DNA of 64,000 bases from NCBI GenBank assembly GCA_035236585.1, contig CP141132.1, positions 48,177,880 to 48,241,879 of the forward strand, read 5' to 3'. Under the pieces are notes generated by a model, which saw only the letters and a list, made by a program, of their open reading frames with translations, was not told where the DNA came from and searched no databases. Origin of the DNA: Warburgia ugandensis (taxonomy: Eukaryota > Streptophyta > Magnoliopsida > Canellales > Canellaceae). Made by a program: the position numbers and the translations under genes. This document shows, one piece after another, positions 1 to 12,700 of the stretch (the first letter of the stretch is position 1; every line of letters starts with the position of its first letter).

Positions 1-965
1 CTTTCAACCTAGATCTAAAATTTTTGTCAGATCCATGTTACATCAGGTCCTAAATTACCTATCCCTAAGCTTGGATTAGGGATTGGACAGTTGGATCATC
101 CCTAAATATAGATCTAGGTTAAAAATGCATAGATTTTTGCAAAATTCTAAGATTCAAGAGGTGGGTATCCTACATCTTACCTTTAAGGCATGTCTTCAAC
201 CTCCAATTATCATTGGAGAAGGAGATTGCCATTGATTTTCTGTTGATGACAAATCCCATTGTCCCGTACTATTTTCCCCCTTTTTCCTGCTAAAAACATA
301 TTCGATTAACGAGTAACCATACGGGTTTTGCTCGTGGTAGCTAAGGGAAGATGGTGAACAGCTCTAATCGTCGATCAGCAATGCCATTCCCTCTGTCTTT
401 TCTGGTGACCAATGAACCTTTCCCACCGTTGATCTCCTCCTCCCCTTGTCAATGAGATAAATGGAGAGTGGAGGATGGGTCGAATTCTCCCATCCTTTCT
501 CCTCTCTTCTCTCTCCTTCTCCCCCACTCTCTTCTCCTTCTCCTTCTCCTTCTTCCTCCTCTCTTCTCCTACCTCCTCATGCATTCCCTCTTTCTATTGG
601 GGTGAGAACACACCTAACGGTCTGTTCATTGGTTCTTTAAGTGGGAGGGGTGCCAGTATCAAATACGGCCCCCTCTGTTTTTTAAGCCTTTTTTGTTTTT
701 TGTTTTTTTACATAAATGCCCATCATCTTAAAATCCACATATCTCCTCCATCCGAACTTTGATTTCAACAAGCTTAATTCTAGTTGAATCATCTTTCTAA
801 GTACAATCTAATTATGGAGGTATCAATACAAATTTTGGTATCTATGAAGTTTTCTTTTTCACTTGTAAAACTCCAAATATAGAAAATTCAATATATTCTT
901 TTCATCCCAATTTAACATTTCCCAAAGTTTACTCAATTTGGGATTTAAAAATTAGGAATGTTACA
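1..965 (-). repeat. Chromovirus-type LTR, 5' part of the LTR (family J), cut by window edge
   Basis: On the minus strand this piece starts TGTAACATTCC at 965, the usual opening of the chromovirus LTRs in this window, and runs off the left edge. A stretch near 650-700 (GGGGTGCCAGTATCAAATACGG on the plus strand) matches the same position in the A-family LTRs near 20200, 24135 and 31250, which fixes family and orientation. Gag of the T element begins directly after it, so J is probably an insertion into that gag. The candidate target duplication on the right is TGATC (966-970); its partner lies outside the window. The pyrimidine-rich open frame at 475-762 is low-complexity LTR sequence, not a gene. 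Confidence 0.7.
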
Positions 966-1370
966 TGATCCATACCTACATATCAAAGAATTCCTTGATA
1001 TTTGTGCTACACTTATGTTTTGAAATATCTTCAATGATTATATTAGGCTAAGGTTGTTTCCCTTCTATTGAAAGCTAAGGCCAAATCATGGTTGAATTCT
1101 TTAGATGTTAGTTTTTTTGCTACATAGGAGTAGTTGTCTAAAAAGTTTTCCCCATACATAAAACCAATGCCCTTCATAGGGAGATCATAAATTTTTAACA
1201 AAGAGAAGCTGAATAATATTATAAGTGCTAGTAAAGGTCGAATGAAATTCTACAAAAGTTTCCCCATCTTGGTTTTGAAAAATGGTAGTAAGTTTAGTAC
1301 TTTTATCAGACACTTACACCTCAAAATAGATGAATGATAGATGCAACTAGTGGATAGGCCCTCATGATGA
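966..1370 (+). pseudogene. gag remnant of T1
   Basis: The translated stretch starting near 970 reads DPYLHIKEFLDI and then follows the Athila/Tat gag pattern (planned order: conserved DPY-LKEF motif, KAKxWL region, PPHHxF-like region, then DATSG near 1350). The same stretch recurs at 58095-58505, which supports the call. Gag would form the particle coat. The remnant is broken and the part before the DPYLHIKEF motif is not present here because LTR J occupies that position. Confidence 0.75.
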
Positions 1371-1439
1371 AAAATTTCACATGGATGGGCTTGGTGACCT
1401 TAAGCCAACCAACACCACTTTGCAATTAGTAGATAGATC

Positions 1440-2375
1440 TATAAAAATATCACGTGGTATGGATGAAGATGTCTTAATACAAGTGGACCACTTTTACTTC
1501 CCTATAGATTTTATTATTCTAGATACCTAGCTTGTATTAGACCTCGATAGTTAGATCTCAATAATTTGTGGACGTCCATTCTTGGCAACATCCAATGCCA
1601 TCATCAATTGTAGATAAGGTTTGATGAAATTATCCTTTAGTAATATGAAAGTCAAGCTCAATGTTTTTAATGTTGTTCATCAGCATCTAGGTCTAGATGA
1701 TCCATGTGTAGTTAATTTAATTGAAGGTCTAATTCAAGATGCTAATCCACCATCATCTATTCTAGACCCACTTGAGAAATGTCTAGTGCACTTTAATTTT
1801 GATTTTGATATAGATAAGTCCATAGAATAGGTAAATAATCTTTTAGATGTTGCACTAATCATGGATACCTCTAAATGGGGACCTCAAGTGTTACCTCTTC
1901 ATCCTTCTAACTCTGTTCCTATGCCTTCAATAGAAAAACCACCCACATTGGTCCTTAAGCCATTGCGTGAAAATCTAAAATATTCTTACTTGGGACCAGA
2001 TGAATCCTTTCCTGTAATCATAGCCTCTGATCTAGATCAAGAATAAGAAGGGAAGCCTCTTGATGTTTTCATAGAACATAAGATAGCCCTAGAGTGGACC
2101 ATAGTGGATATTAAAGGGATTAGCCCTACTTTGTGCATGCATAGAATTCACCTATAATAAAATGTTAAACCATCTAGGGAAACACGTAGGAGACTAAACC
2201 CTTATATGAAAGAGGTAGTGAGAGATGAGGTACTAAAACTCTTAGATGTTGGTGTTATTTACCTTATTTTATGCAACACTTAGGTTAGCCCAGTTCAAGT
2301 TGTCCCCAAGGAATCTAGAGTCATAGTAATATGTAATGAGGATAATGAGATATCTACCACTCACATGACTATGGG
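1440..2375 (+). pseudogene. Protease and start of reverse transcriptase, T1
   Basis: Around 1500-1620 the translation resembles the retropepsin-like end of Athila/Tat elements (an IICGRPFLATSNAIIN stretch, where the family has IILGRPFLATxRALID). From about 1940 it reads LKPLRENLKYSYLGPDESF and then HKIALEWTIVDIKGISP, the classic linker into the Athila/Tat RT, followed by LNPYMKEVVRDEVLKLLDVG near 2195-2255. The part ends where the A1 LTR is inserted and resumes after it. It is broken in several places. No function is expected today. Confidence 0.8.
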
Positions 2376-4769
2376 TGTAATGCCCTGAGCAATTTATGCT
2401 ATTTTTGCATCCATTTAACAAAAATGAATTGGACATTCTATAGGAAATGAACAGTGTTAAATGTTTTACTTTATTTAAAATATTAAATAGAGGAATTTGT
2501 AAGAAAACTTGGTACCATTAGATTCTACTCGAAAAATGGAATCCAACACCTCAAAGAACGTCGAAAATGCCTCAAAGGCCGGCCATTTCCCTTCTTTCTC
2601 TTCCCCATTTCTTCCCTAAAATCACCCAAAAACTGGGTTTTTCCCCTTCGTCGAGTTTTTCGGTGACATGGAGTTTCAGAATCAGAGAGGGGGTCTACCA
2701 CTGGCGATGGGCACTCCCTAGGCTACCTAAGGTAAGCCTCTTTCCCCTCTCTCCGTTTTCCCTCCTTCAGGCCGGATCCATGGCAGATCTGGTCATTTTT
2801 CTGGCCTGAAGATGCTGGACTCATGATGGGTTTGATGACCCATCGAAGAAGAAGACCCAGGGACGCCATGCTTCACGTGCACCTCGGACGGGTTCCAGGC
2901 GTGAGATAGTGCATACATGGTCCCTGGTGCGGCCTTCGGGTGAGCACGACGTGGGGCACGGATCCTAGCTCAACTGGGATGCACGGGGAGCCTTGAGAGC
3001 TGAGACACACCATGCTACACCAAAGACGCATCCGTGCAATGCCATCTAGGATGCACGTCATAGGGCATCGCTTGGGAATGCATGTACGTGTGCAAACGCG
3101 GTCCCTGGCACGACATTTGGGCTCTCATGACGTGCAAGCATGGGTCTTGGTTCAATCAGGGCGTGCACACATCTTGGAAACCATGATGCACGGACCTAAT
3201 AAGACTATAAAATTAGGATCATAGGACCATTTATAGAGTCTAACCATTGAAAAGTAGATCCATATCATAGGATCTAGCCTGACAATGAATTAGGCAAGGA
3301 CCCATGGATCCTAAAAGGTAGATCTAGCAATCTAATTCATATCCATTCATATGCAGGATTTTATAAATGAGACCAGGGTCGAGTTGAGTAATGAAGGACA
3401 CGACTCTAGGAAACTTTGAGGCAGGTGCTCTATCACTGCTAGACTTTTAAAAAGATCCCATGATTGTTTTGAGAATGCATGTTTTAAGTATAAGTTATAT
3501 GACTTGTTTAGCATGACTTAATGAATTCAGCATGCATATGATAAATACATTATGCATAGACATGTTTTGCAAACGATTGCATAAATTGCATGATTTGTGG
3601 TTATTGAGTTTTGAAAAATTGCATGTCCTTGAGGGTTACCAAAAGACGCTGGAGTGCCCAAAAGACGCTGGGTAGGCAGTTGTGAGGGCGAGGCAGTTGT
3701 GAGGGACCCAAAGAGGACAGGTTTTGAAAAAGAGGTTTTTGCTTGATTGATCGTATATGATTTGGGCTAGTAAGCTCGTGGGCGCTATGCCGAGAGGTCT
3801 GGGGTGTCCTCCCAGCCTCTGCCACTATTAGTTAGAAAGGGTACCACGCTAAAAAGGCATGTCCCTGCTTCGACTGCATGTGGTACAGGGGGCTACCACT
3901 AGTGTCACGGCACTGGGTCGAAGTGTCATATGCCCCGTGGAGGCTATGACCTTGTGTCCCCAGGTACCCGAGGACCACACGACTAGGAGGTTGTGGGCAT
4001 AGTGGGCCCTATGTATTTGAGGATTTACTTGCATTGCATATGGCATGACATGAGGTTGGTCGACCATACCATATATCCATGAGTTGGATTCAGTTGAGCA
4101 TCTTATGCATATCATTATGTTTATGATATATATGATACTTTCAACTTGGATTATGCGATTCTTTAAGTCGTCAGTATTGCAATTCGACAATGGTTTTTAA
4201 TATCGATATTGAACATGAGTGTTCAAACATGCACATGTTTTAAAGAGCATATGATTTTAAACATAGCATGCATTGTAAAACTAGTAGTGATGGACTCCTA
4301 CTGAGTATAGTATATACTCACTCAATCCTTAACATTTTTCAAACACAAGTAAGAACTTAAGGACAAGATATGCGCGTGACAGAAGACACCCAAATATATC
4401 ATTTTCAAGACAACTTCACTCACGAGTAGAAGACGCCTCAGGAGCAAGTAAATCAAAAGGAGACAATTATACATGTAAATAAACACTCTACCCTTTGGAC
4501 ATATATCTATATTTATTTACAGTTGGGCTGTGAGTTGTGACTGGATAGACCTGGGAAGACATTTATGATTACAATATCTTTCAAAAAAGTACTTTGATTG
4601 TTGTGAAAGCAAATGACACTCGGAGTTTTCAAAATGAGTTTAAATGAAAAGATTTTCCGCTGCATTGCATGGTTTTTATAAAATGGTTTTCAAATAGGGA
4701 TGCATCCCTCCTTAGGAATTAGATATTGCATTTAAAAATGCATGGGAAAACCCGGGTCATAACAATGGG
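2371..4769 (+). repeat. Solo LTR A1 (chromovirus, A-related) with ATGGG target duplication
   Basis: The LTR spans 2376-4764 (2389 bp), starts TGTAATGCCC and ends GGTCATAACA. It is flanked by the perfect 5-bp duplication ATGGG at 2371-2375 and 4765-4769. It sits inside the RT of T1: RT-like translation stops at the left duplication and resumes just after the right one. It shares a GC-rich block (about 3640-4080) and a short hairpin (4312-4330) with the other A copies, but its 5' half is diverged, so it is a sister subfamily. There is no internal region, so this is a solo LTR left by recombination between two LTRs. Confidence 0.93.
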
Positions 4770-5490
4770 GTAGAGAGTTTGTATAGATTTTTTAAAACTG
4801 AACTCGGTCATAAGGAAAGACCACTTTCCTCTTCCCTTCATTGACCAAGTGCTGCAAAGGTTAGCCAATAATAAATATTATTTCTTTCTTGATGGATTCT
4901 TTGGCTATAACAAATCCCCATAGCACCGGGGGACCAGGAGAAGACTACTTTCACCTACCTTTTTAAGACCTTTGCCTACTAACATATGCCTTTTGAACTT
5001 TGTAATGCACCAACTACTTGTGAAAGGTATATATTGAACATATTTTCTAATATGGTGGAGAGTTTTATAGAGGTTTTTATGAACAATTTTTCAGTATTTG
5101 TGTCCTCATTTGATGAATGCCTGTACCACTTAAAGTTAGTTCTATCTAGGTGTTAGGAAAATAATTTAGTGCTTAACTGAGAAAAATGTCATTTCATGGT
5201 ACAAAATGACATTGTTTTAGGCCACACTATATCACATAGTGACGTAGAAGTTAATAAAGCGAAAGTGAATTTAATCTCTAACCTTCCTCCTTTGAGGATG
5301 GTGAAAGAAATCTGCTCATGTTTAGGGCATGCTAGTTTTTATAGGAGATTCATCAATGATTTTAGTAAAATTTCTAAGCCCCTACGTAATTTGCTCATGA
5401 ATGAGGAAAATTTTAACTTTAGTGAAAATTTTATGAAAGCATTTGAGCTCCTAAAGGCTGAACTCACTTCTGTGCCTATTATTTGACTAC
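4770..5490 (+). pseudogene. Reverse transcriptase remnant, T1
   Basis: The translation continues the RT after A1: an RVCIDF stretch at about 4773, then RKDHFPLPFIDQVLQRLAN, a YYFFLDGFFGYNQIPI-like active-site region near 4870-4930, and the connection domain at 5190-5486 (LGHTISHSDVEVNKAKV, then SFYRRFINDFSKISKPL). These follow the order known for Ty3/gypsy RT. The region is broken and fossil. Confidence 0.85.
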
Positions 5491-5935
5491 TAGATTGGAG
5501 TGCACCATTTGAGATAATGTGTGATGCTTCAGACTATACAATTGGTGCAATATTGGGGCAATGTACTAATAAACTTTCCCAAATGATATACTATGGCAGT
5601 AAGACCCTCAATGATGCATAGCTCAATTATTCTACTATGTAGAAATAGTTGTTGGCTCTTTGCTTTGGACAAATTTAAATCTTATATGCTAGGATCTAAA
5701 GTTATTATCTATTTAGACCATGCAACATTAAAATACCTTCTTTGTAGGAAGGATGCAAAACTAAGATTGATCTCACAGATATTATTGTTGTAGGAGTTTG
5801 ATCCAAAAAATCGGGATAAGAAAGGTTCCACAAACATTGTAGTAGACCATTTGTCTAGGTTAATTATGGAGCCTACTAGTGAAAATGTGCCTATAATAGA
5901 AACCTTCTTAGATGAACAATTATTGCACATTTGTT
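5490..5935 (+). pseudogene. RNase H remnant, T1
   Basis: Directly after the RT, the translation gives DWSAPFEIMCDASDYTIGAILGQ at about 5500-5565, matching the first strand of the Ty3/gypsy RNase H (FExxCDASDxAIGAVLGQ). An IIYLDHATLKYLL stretch follows near 5704-5740 (family: TDHxALKYLL). RNase H would remove the RNA template during reverse transcription. Heavily broken. Confidence 0.8.
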
Positions 5936-5989
5936 AGTTGCCTTGGTACATAGATATAGTCAATTATCTTGTCACGGGTCAAATGCCTA

Positions 5990-6870
5990 ATCACTAGTCT
6001 AAACTAGATCAGAAAAGATTTATTACTGAGGTCAAGAACTTTACATGAGACGATACATACTTGTTTGAGTAATGTCCTAACCAAGTTATCAGGAGATGCA
6101 TACCAATAATGGACATCATAAAATCATTCTTTTGTAATGAACATGCATGTGGGGGGAACTATAGTTCTAGAAAGACATCTATAAAGATTTTGTAGTGTAG
6201 TTTTTATTGGCCCACCATTTTTAGGGATTCAAATGCTTATTGCATAGTATGTGTTAGATGTCAACAGTTAGGGAGTATAGGAAAGAGAAATATGGTGCTT
6301 TTGAATCCCATTTTGATAATTAAGCCTTTCAATGCTTGGGTCATTGATTTTGTGGGAGCTTTTCGCAACTTCTTTTATTGTTTATACATCCTTGTGCAAG
6401 TTGACTACATGTCCAAATGGGTAGAAGCCATACCGTGTAAAACCAATGACCACAAGGTAATGGTCAAGTTTTTAAAGAAAAATATATTTTCATGCTCTCA
6501 TACACCATAAGCCATTATTAGTGATGGGGGAAAATGCTTTTGTATAAAGTGCTCAAAATTTTAGTGAAGAAATATGGTGTTACCTATAGGATTGCCATCC
6601 CTTATCATCTACAGACTAGTGGAAAGGTAGAAGTGTCAAATAGGGAGATAAAGGGAATCTTAAAAAAGGCAGTCAATCCAAATAGGAAAGATTGGTCTTT
6701 ATGACTTAGTGATGCTTTATGGGCCTATCATACTTCGTGCAAGATCCCTATAGACATGTCACCCTACCATGTGGTCTAAGGCAGGCCTATCATCTCTCAG
6801 TAGAACTTGAGCATAAAAGCATATTGGGTCATTAAAAAGCTCAATTTTGACATAGATAAAAAGCTCAATC
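5990..6870 (+). pseudogene. Integrase remnant, T1
   Basis: The zinc-binding HHCC region is visible near 6130-6270 (NEHACGGNYSSRKT, then CIVCVRCQQLGSIGKRN). The catalytic core begins with WVIDFVGAF near 6338, followed by VDYMSKWVEAIPCKTND and FLKKNIFS (6399-6492) and an AIISDGGKCF stretch near 6513-6540. This wording is diagnostic of the Athila/Tat branch. The usual Athila/Tat tail reaches about 6870. Broken in several places. Confidence 0.85.
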
Positions 6871-8029
6871 TTCACATAGATAGTGTTGGGACCCATATGA
6901 GTTTGCCAAGATATACAAAAAATTCATAAAAAGCCATCGTGATAAAAAATATGTTGCATAAGTCCTTTACACCAGGAATAGAGGTCCTTTTGTATAACTC
7001 TAATTGCATCTGCTTCCAGGAAAACATCGTTCTTGATGGACCGAGCCTTATATAGTACATACTGTTCATTCTCATTGAACCGTTTAGACAAAAAAGGATG
7101 GGGAGATTTCCAACGTAAATGAGCAAAGGTTGAAACCCTATCTAAAGTTTGTAAACCCTAAAGTAGTAGAAATCTTACTAGAAGAACAAGTCTATTAGGA
7201 CCCACCTCAGCATGTTCCATGACACCTACATCCAGCATAAGATCTGCATTCATCACAGCATTGTATGTCAAGTTGAAGACATTAAACTTAGTGCTCACTA
7301 GGAGGCAACTTAAGGATTTTAGAGTCTTATTGTTCTACATAATCCATTCATCATATAGGAATCCTATATTTCAAAACATTAATGACAATGTTTAGTTTAG
7401 GCTGGGGGTGTAGATATGCATGAGATTTTTGGTATGTAGATATATATTCATGGTCAAAGTTCCTTTACTGTGATGAGAATTGGATTTTCTGAATCTTAGT
7501 ATTTCTCCTACTTTAAATTCTTTATAGAAATGCATATGATTAATTCTGCCTTTTATTCATGCCTTGACATGTTTTATAAAAGTTAAATCTTAGAACACAC
7601 TTATACACAATGCATGGTCTAGACAAATAGATAGTTATGACTTAGAGACCATGAGAAAAGTTAGTGAAGACTTATACTTAGTGAGTATTAGAGACTATCA
7701 TCTTTTTTATGGTTATATATAATTCCCTATTGTCTTGAGTGGTCATCAATTTTGAAAGATCCCAGTATTGTTATTTTGGTCAATTGCCAAGAATCACAAT
7801 AGGAATATTAAATTTCTTTCATAAACATTTACTGAGTATGATAGGCCTTAAGAAACCTAGTAAATGATATAGGCCATCCTTATTTTAGTATAGACATAAA
7901 GCCCATGTAGTAGTATATCATTCGTTAGACCCTTTGAGCTACTTGGTAAGCTTTTTCTTTAAAAAAAGAAAATTTCTATTTACCTTAACCTAGAAATCTA
8001 GTTAAAGTATCTATTACCTATCTTTCAAA

Positions 8030-8176
8030 AATGAGTAGAGATGGCAGAAAAAGTCAAAAAAGGGAGAAAGTAAAAGAAGGGAAAAATATCAAAGCATATA
8101 CAAAGAAAAATCTTTTTCCTTAGAGAAAGAGAAATTCAAGAAGAATAAGGAAAGAAAAGGAAATTAGAAAAGATAT
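8030..8176 (+). repeat. Purine-rich tract in the T 3' region
   Basis: About 150 bp almost entirely of A and G (runs such as AAAAAAGGGAGAAAG and AAAAGAAGGGAAAAA). The second T copy has a similar tract at about 48250-48442, about 0.8-1.0 kb ahead of the LTR start in both. Confidence 0.7.
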
Positions 8177-8370
8177 TCATTTCGGTGCAATCAAAACAAA
8201 AGTAGTCCAATAATTGAAGACCTCTACTTATATTTGAAACTTTGAATCCTTTGTATCTTTCCTTTCAAAACTATTCCTAAGCCTACATCTATTCCTATCC
8301 AAAGATCTATTGATCTTAAGGTAGAAGATAGCTTTAATGAGGATATAAATAGGAAAAAATTAAGGTGAAC

Positions 8371-8585
8371 TACCCTTGCCGGTCTTGATAATGATATCCA
8401 TTCTCATTTGTGCTCTTAAAATGATGTGAACCATTAGTATTATTGAATTTGGTCACATAATGAGAATGTATGACACTTATGTACCCTTACTAGTCTTGGT
8501 AATAATATCCATTCTTATTTGTGTTCTTAAAATGATGTGAACCATCAGTATTGTTGGATTTGGCCACATAGTGACAATGTTTGAC
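8371..8585 (+). repeat. Two-copy direct repeat, unit about 111 bp
   Basis: The unit starting TACCCTTGCCGGTCTTGATA at 8371 is repeated from 8482 (TACCCTTACTAGTCTTGGTA) with about 10% difference by eye. Both carry the core AAAATGATGTGAACCAT. The related T copy near 48655-48780 has it once, so this is a tandem duplication within the T1 lineage. Confidence 0.85.
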
Positions 8586-9705
8586 CCTTTTTTTCTCTGA
8601 GAGCTCTTATTTTTGAGTGTATACCATGAGAATTTAAGGTCAAGACAATATTACGATGGAATATATGCATTACTATTTAAAATTCTAGACTTATGTAGCA
8701 TGTACACACACTCCTCTTTGAGATATGACTCAAATAAATGGCTTTAGTATGTGAGTAATTTGTAGAATTTTTCATTCACCTTTATTAAGTGGTTAAAGCT
8801 AGTAGAGTACTAATGGATAAGAATTTTCTAAGAGAAACTAAGGAGCTGAGCCTTATTAAATTTTATAGGTGCATTCATTGCAAATCCTCATAAGACCTAA
8901 CTAATCCACTAGGGGTAACCTAGGGGTTTAATACCTTATTGCATGTGCTAAAAGGAATTGTGAGTAGCTATGAAGTGAAAACCATTTTTGTTTCCTAATT
9001 TTTTGCATGTTTTGCTTGGGACTAGGAAAATGCTGATTGCAAGGTGTGATAAGTATTTAGTTTTGTACAAAATTACCTACTTAATAGTCCATGCATTGTA
9101 AATTATAGGCATTAATCTATAGTTTTTTCTAAAAATTCATTACAAATGCATTTCTAAGATAATGATTCAAAAGGTTGATATTTTTCATGTTTAGAAGATA
9201 ATATAGTGTAAGTATAAGAATTGTCATAATTTTCTAAGATTTAATTAGGGTTTTCAATCTTTTGTAGGTATTGAGATAATGATCCAATGGCCAATATTGA
9301 TTAAGATGAGATGAAGGATCAAGATCAACTTAGAGAGCAAGGGCCTTGCATTCCACTAATTCCAAAGATCAATCAAGGTTCAAGATCATCTTAAGGCAAG
9401 TAAGAAGACAATTGAAAGATTCAAAGGTGACTAGCCTTGGATCCATGCAATTCCACCGCCTTTGCATGAGAATTCATGCCATGAAAGCCACTTGAGCCAC
9501 AAAAGCCATCAAGAAAAATCTAGGAGAAGTTAAACCAAATAAGCCATGAAGCCAAGGGACTAAGCCACTCAAGTCACCAAGCAAGGCGCCATCAAGGTGA
9601 GCCACAAAACCATCTAAGCCATGCCCCATGGAACCACAAGATTGTAGGAGTTTTCAACAACTTATCCTATGAAAAAATCATGAAATTCAAGAGATAGTTA
9701 GTAAG

Positions 9706-12700
9706 GAATATGTGACGACCCAGGTTTTTCTAACACATTTTGTAATACATTTTTCAAAGGCAAGGCCCTTAGTAGTAAAAAAAATTTGTAAAACAAACCA
9801 GTGAAAATTCTTTTCTTTAAAACTTGTTTTGAAAAACCGAAGTCATCACTTCATACATAACATAAGTAGAATTTTTGTACAAGATAAAATTCCATTGAAG
9901 GAATATATTTTTATTAAATTCTAGAATTCATCTAGTGGTTCACAATATAGCTCAATATCAATACAATACTTGTCCAAATTACATAATCCAAATTTCAAAC
10001 GTCACCATACATTAAAAACTCTTAATACAATACAATGCTCTCAAATAAAAATACATGTCTTCAAGGGATATACCCTAATTGATTATTCTTCCAACTCTTC
10101 TTAAGTCTTGAGCTCCTAATTCTCCTTCTCCGTATCTGAGATATTGTAAACATTGAAACATTTACAATATCTTAGCAAGCTATCATGGTAGGGGATTCAA
10201 GAAGCATAACATAATCCTAATACTTCATAATCCCATGATTTATATTCATGGAGCAATCTCTTTACTTTGTCATATATGTACATTCTTGCAAATACATATG
10301 GTACACTATGTATAGATATATACATATGATCAAAACAATGAAAAATAGTTAATATCTCAAAACATAATCATATCCAGCTTATGCTGAGTTGATAAATCAT
10401 CCAGACTCTACTGGAAATACTCCCTCATTTGGGTAGTATCGGTAATCCACGATTACTTAGCATCTCATCATGCCATATCGTAAGGCATTTCACTATGCCA
10501 TGCATCATAATGAAAAAATACTCAAAGGACACTATGCATGCAGTCAGAATCCATACCAGTGCGCTCGGATCACTACTCAATAATCCACCTATACCATCCT
10601 TGGTGGAAATCACAATAACCATGTCTGTATGGGGAGGACCATGACTGTCACAATGGCGTTCTTCCCATAATTGCCCACCCAAATTTTAGCTTCATTTAGG
10701 CTTGGTATCCATATAATAATAAGTTTCAGAGAGCAGGTGACCAAACCCTACTAACTCTCCTAGTATAGCATCCCTAGGCCTATGCTTGTTTAAAACAAAA
10801 TCACAAGCCTCCATGCTTGTATGTAAAGTAATTCTCATATGTATCAGACAATCTGTATGTTTACTTAGGCCTAGAATACTTTCTAGTTTCCTATTCACTT
10901 AGGGTTTTCCTCAATTCTAACTTAACAATTTCATATGTGTTTTGGCTAGATCATAAGGGTTTTCAATGGGTTTAATACAAGTATTTACATAATACTTGTC
11001 AACATTTTCAGACATAAGATCATGTATACAACATGTACTTCTCATGTAGATGCATTCATAAAATCCTCCTACCTTCAAGTAGTGATCCATCTCTTCAGAT
11101 CTTCCACGATCTTGACTGATGTATGTAATCTGTAAATCCATACATACTGTCAATATATATACAATCTAAATAATCCTATATTTTTTATCCTATCTATATT
11201 CATTGTCTAATCTTATCCTTTGATATAAAGGATCTAGATCTTATATCCTATCATGATCTATCTTCCTCAGATAGTGTTTATCTTATTGATCATTAGATCT
11301 GATGGTTAGAATGATTTTCTAATCTTTTAGATCTAAGTATTTTCTATCCTAAGTCTTTGTGTATTGATTTCTTTGATCTTGATCTTTCATGGATCCTTTA
11401 ATTAGCAATCTATACTTGTCGATAAAGATCAAGGGCTTAGAACTTCTATCATCTAGTTCTTCTTCGACCTAAGTTTAGTTGTTTGATCATCCTTAAGGAG
11501 GAGATCTTGGTTCTCTTCCTTGAATCATAATTGATCAAGGGTTCAGATCTTCTATTTGATCTAAGATATTCTAATTGATCTAAGATCTTCTATTCTATTT
11601 GATCTAAGTTGAAAGCAATATATATCATCAAGAAGTATTTATTTCCTTTTATTGTTCTTGATCATTCAACAACCAATGGATCTTGTTTGATCATCATTAT
11701 CTTACTTACAATTTTTATTAGGGTTAGATAATTTGCTAACCTTTTATGCTCTTATTATTATTATTCAACTAGTTAATGTTTGACTAGTTGAAGATAACTT
11801 ATTTCAACCTAAGTTTAGACTACGCCTCTTATTTCCAATTGGCTAAGGCTTACTAGCTGAATGGGTGAACACAAAGTGGTCACTTCAATCCTCATGTAAG
11901 GACGCATTTAGACCTCACAAACGTCAATGGAAGGTAGGGGAAGAGCGAGGCTCTATTAGAAAACTACCTTAACCACCATGTTCAACATTCACTAGAGTGA
12001 CCTTAGCTCAACCTTTCATAAGGTTCCTATGAGCATGTTAACACCAAGTACTCTTTTTAATTGATTTTAATTAAGTCCATGAATATTTAAAATGTCATTC
12101 ATGGGGTTTATTATTCTCCTAGTTTGGGCCAAGGATTTGATAATCCTTATATTGTCCTATTAACTATAGCCCTTACTAATTAAGTCCAAGTCAAATAATT
12201 TACTCTTATTTGTGTCATGCAACCTTGCTTTCTCATTAGATTCCATTTTTGGTGTTTTATGCTCTTTATCTCATAACTACTTTAATAATTAAATCTACTA
12301 ATAAAATATAACCATAAATGAATTATAACTTTAAAGTATAAAACTATATAATTGAACAACCTAATGATAATGGTACAAGGTACTTAAGATTACACTATCA
12401 TGATTTCTAACTAATGTACGTTATCTAATAAACTCAAATTAAACTATCATGGACCTAAGGTACCATCTCATACCATAGTCTAATCTAACATGAAATCCTA
12501 GCATGGTCCTAAGTTACAATTACATGAAATCATACCAACATGGTCCTAGGTTACAATTCATCATTCATGAATAATTATATGGACATTTGAAATGAAGTTA
12601 TACTAAAATAATCTATCAGGGATCATATATTCATGAAATAAATCAAATGAAATCAATGCATAACTCAAGCTAACCCAATTCTGATTATTAAAGCTTTTTC

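Larger units (their letters stand above)
6880..9046 (+). other. 3' non-coding region of T1, between integrase and 3' LTR
   Basis: About 2.2 kb without a believable reading frame. It matches the stretch 47120-49224 in the right-hand T cluster along its length, for example the blocks around 7000-7110 and 47190-47300 and around 7320-7420 and 47520-47640. It holds a purine-rich tract (8030-8176) and a two-copy 111-bp direct repeat (8371-8585). The short segment ending GATTGCAAGGTG just before 9047 stands where the polypurine tract should be, although it is not a clean purine run here. Confidence 0.75.

Noticed and set aside
475-762. Serine- and phenylalanine-rich open frame
   Set aside because: Pyrimidine-rich low-complexity sequence inside LTR J.
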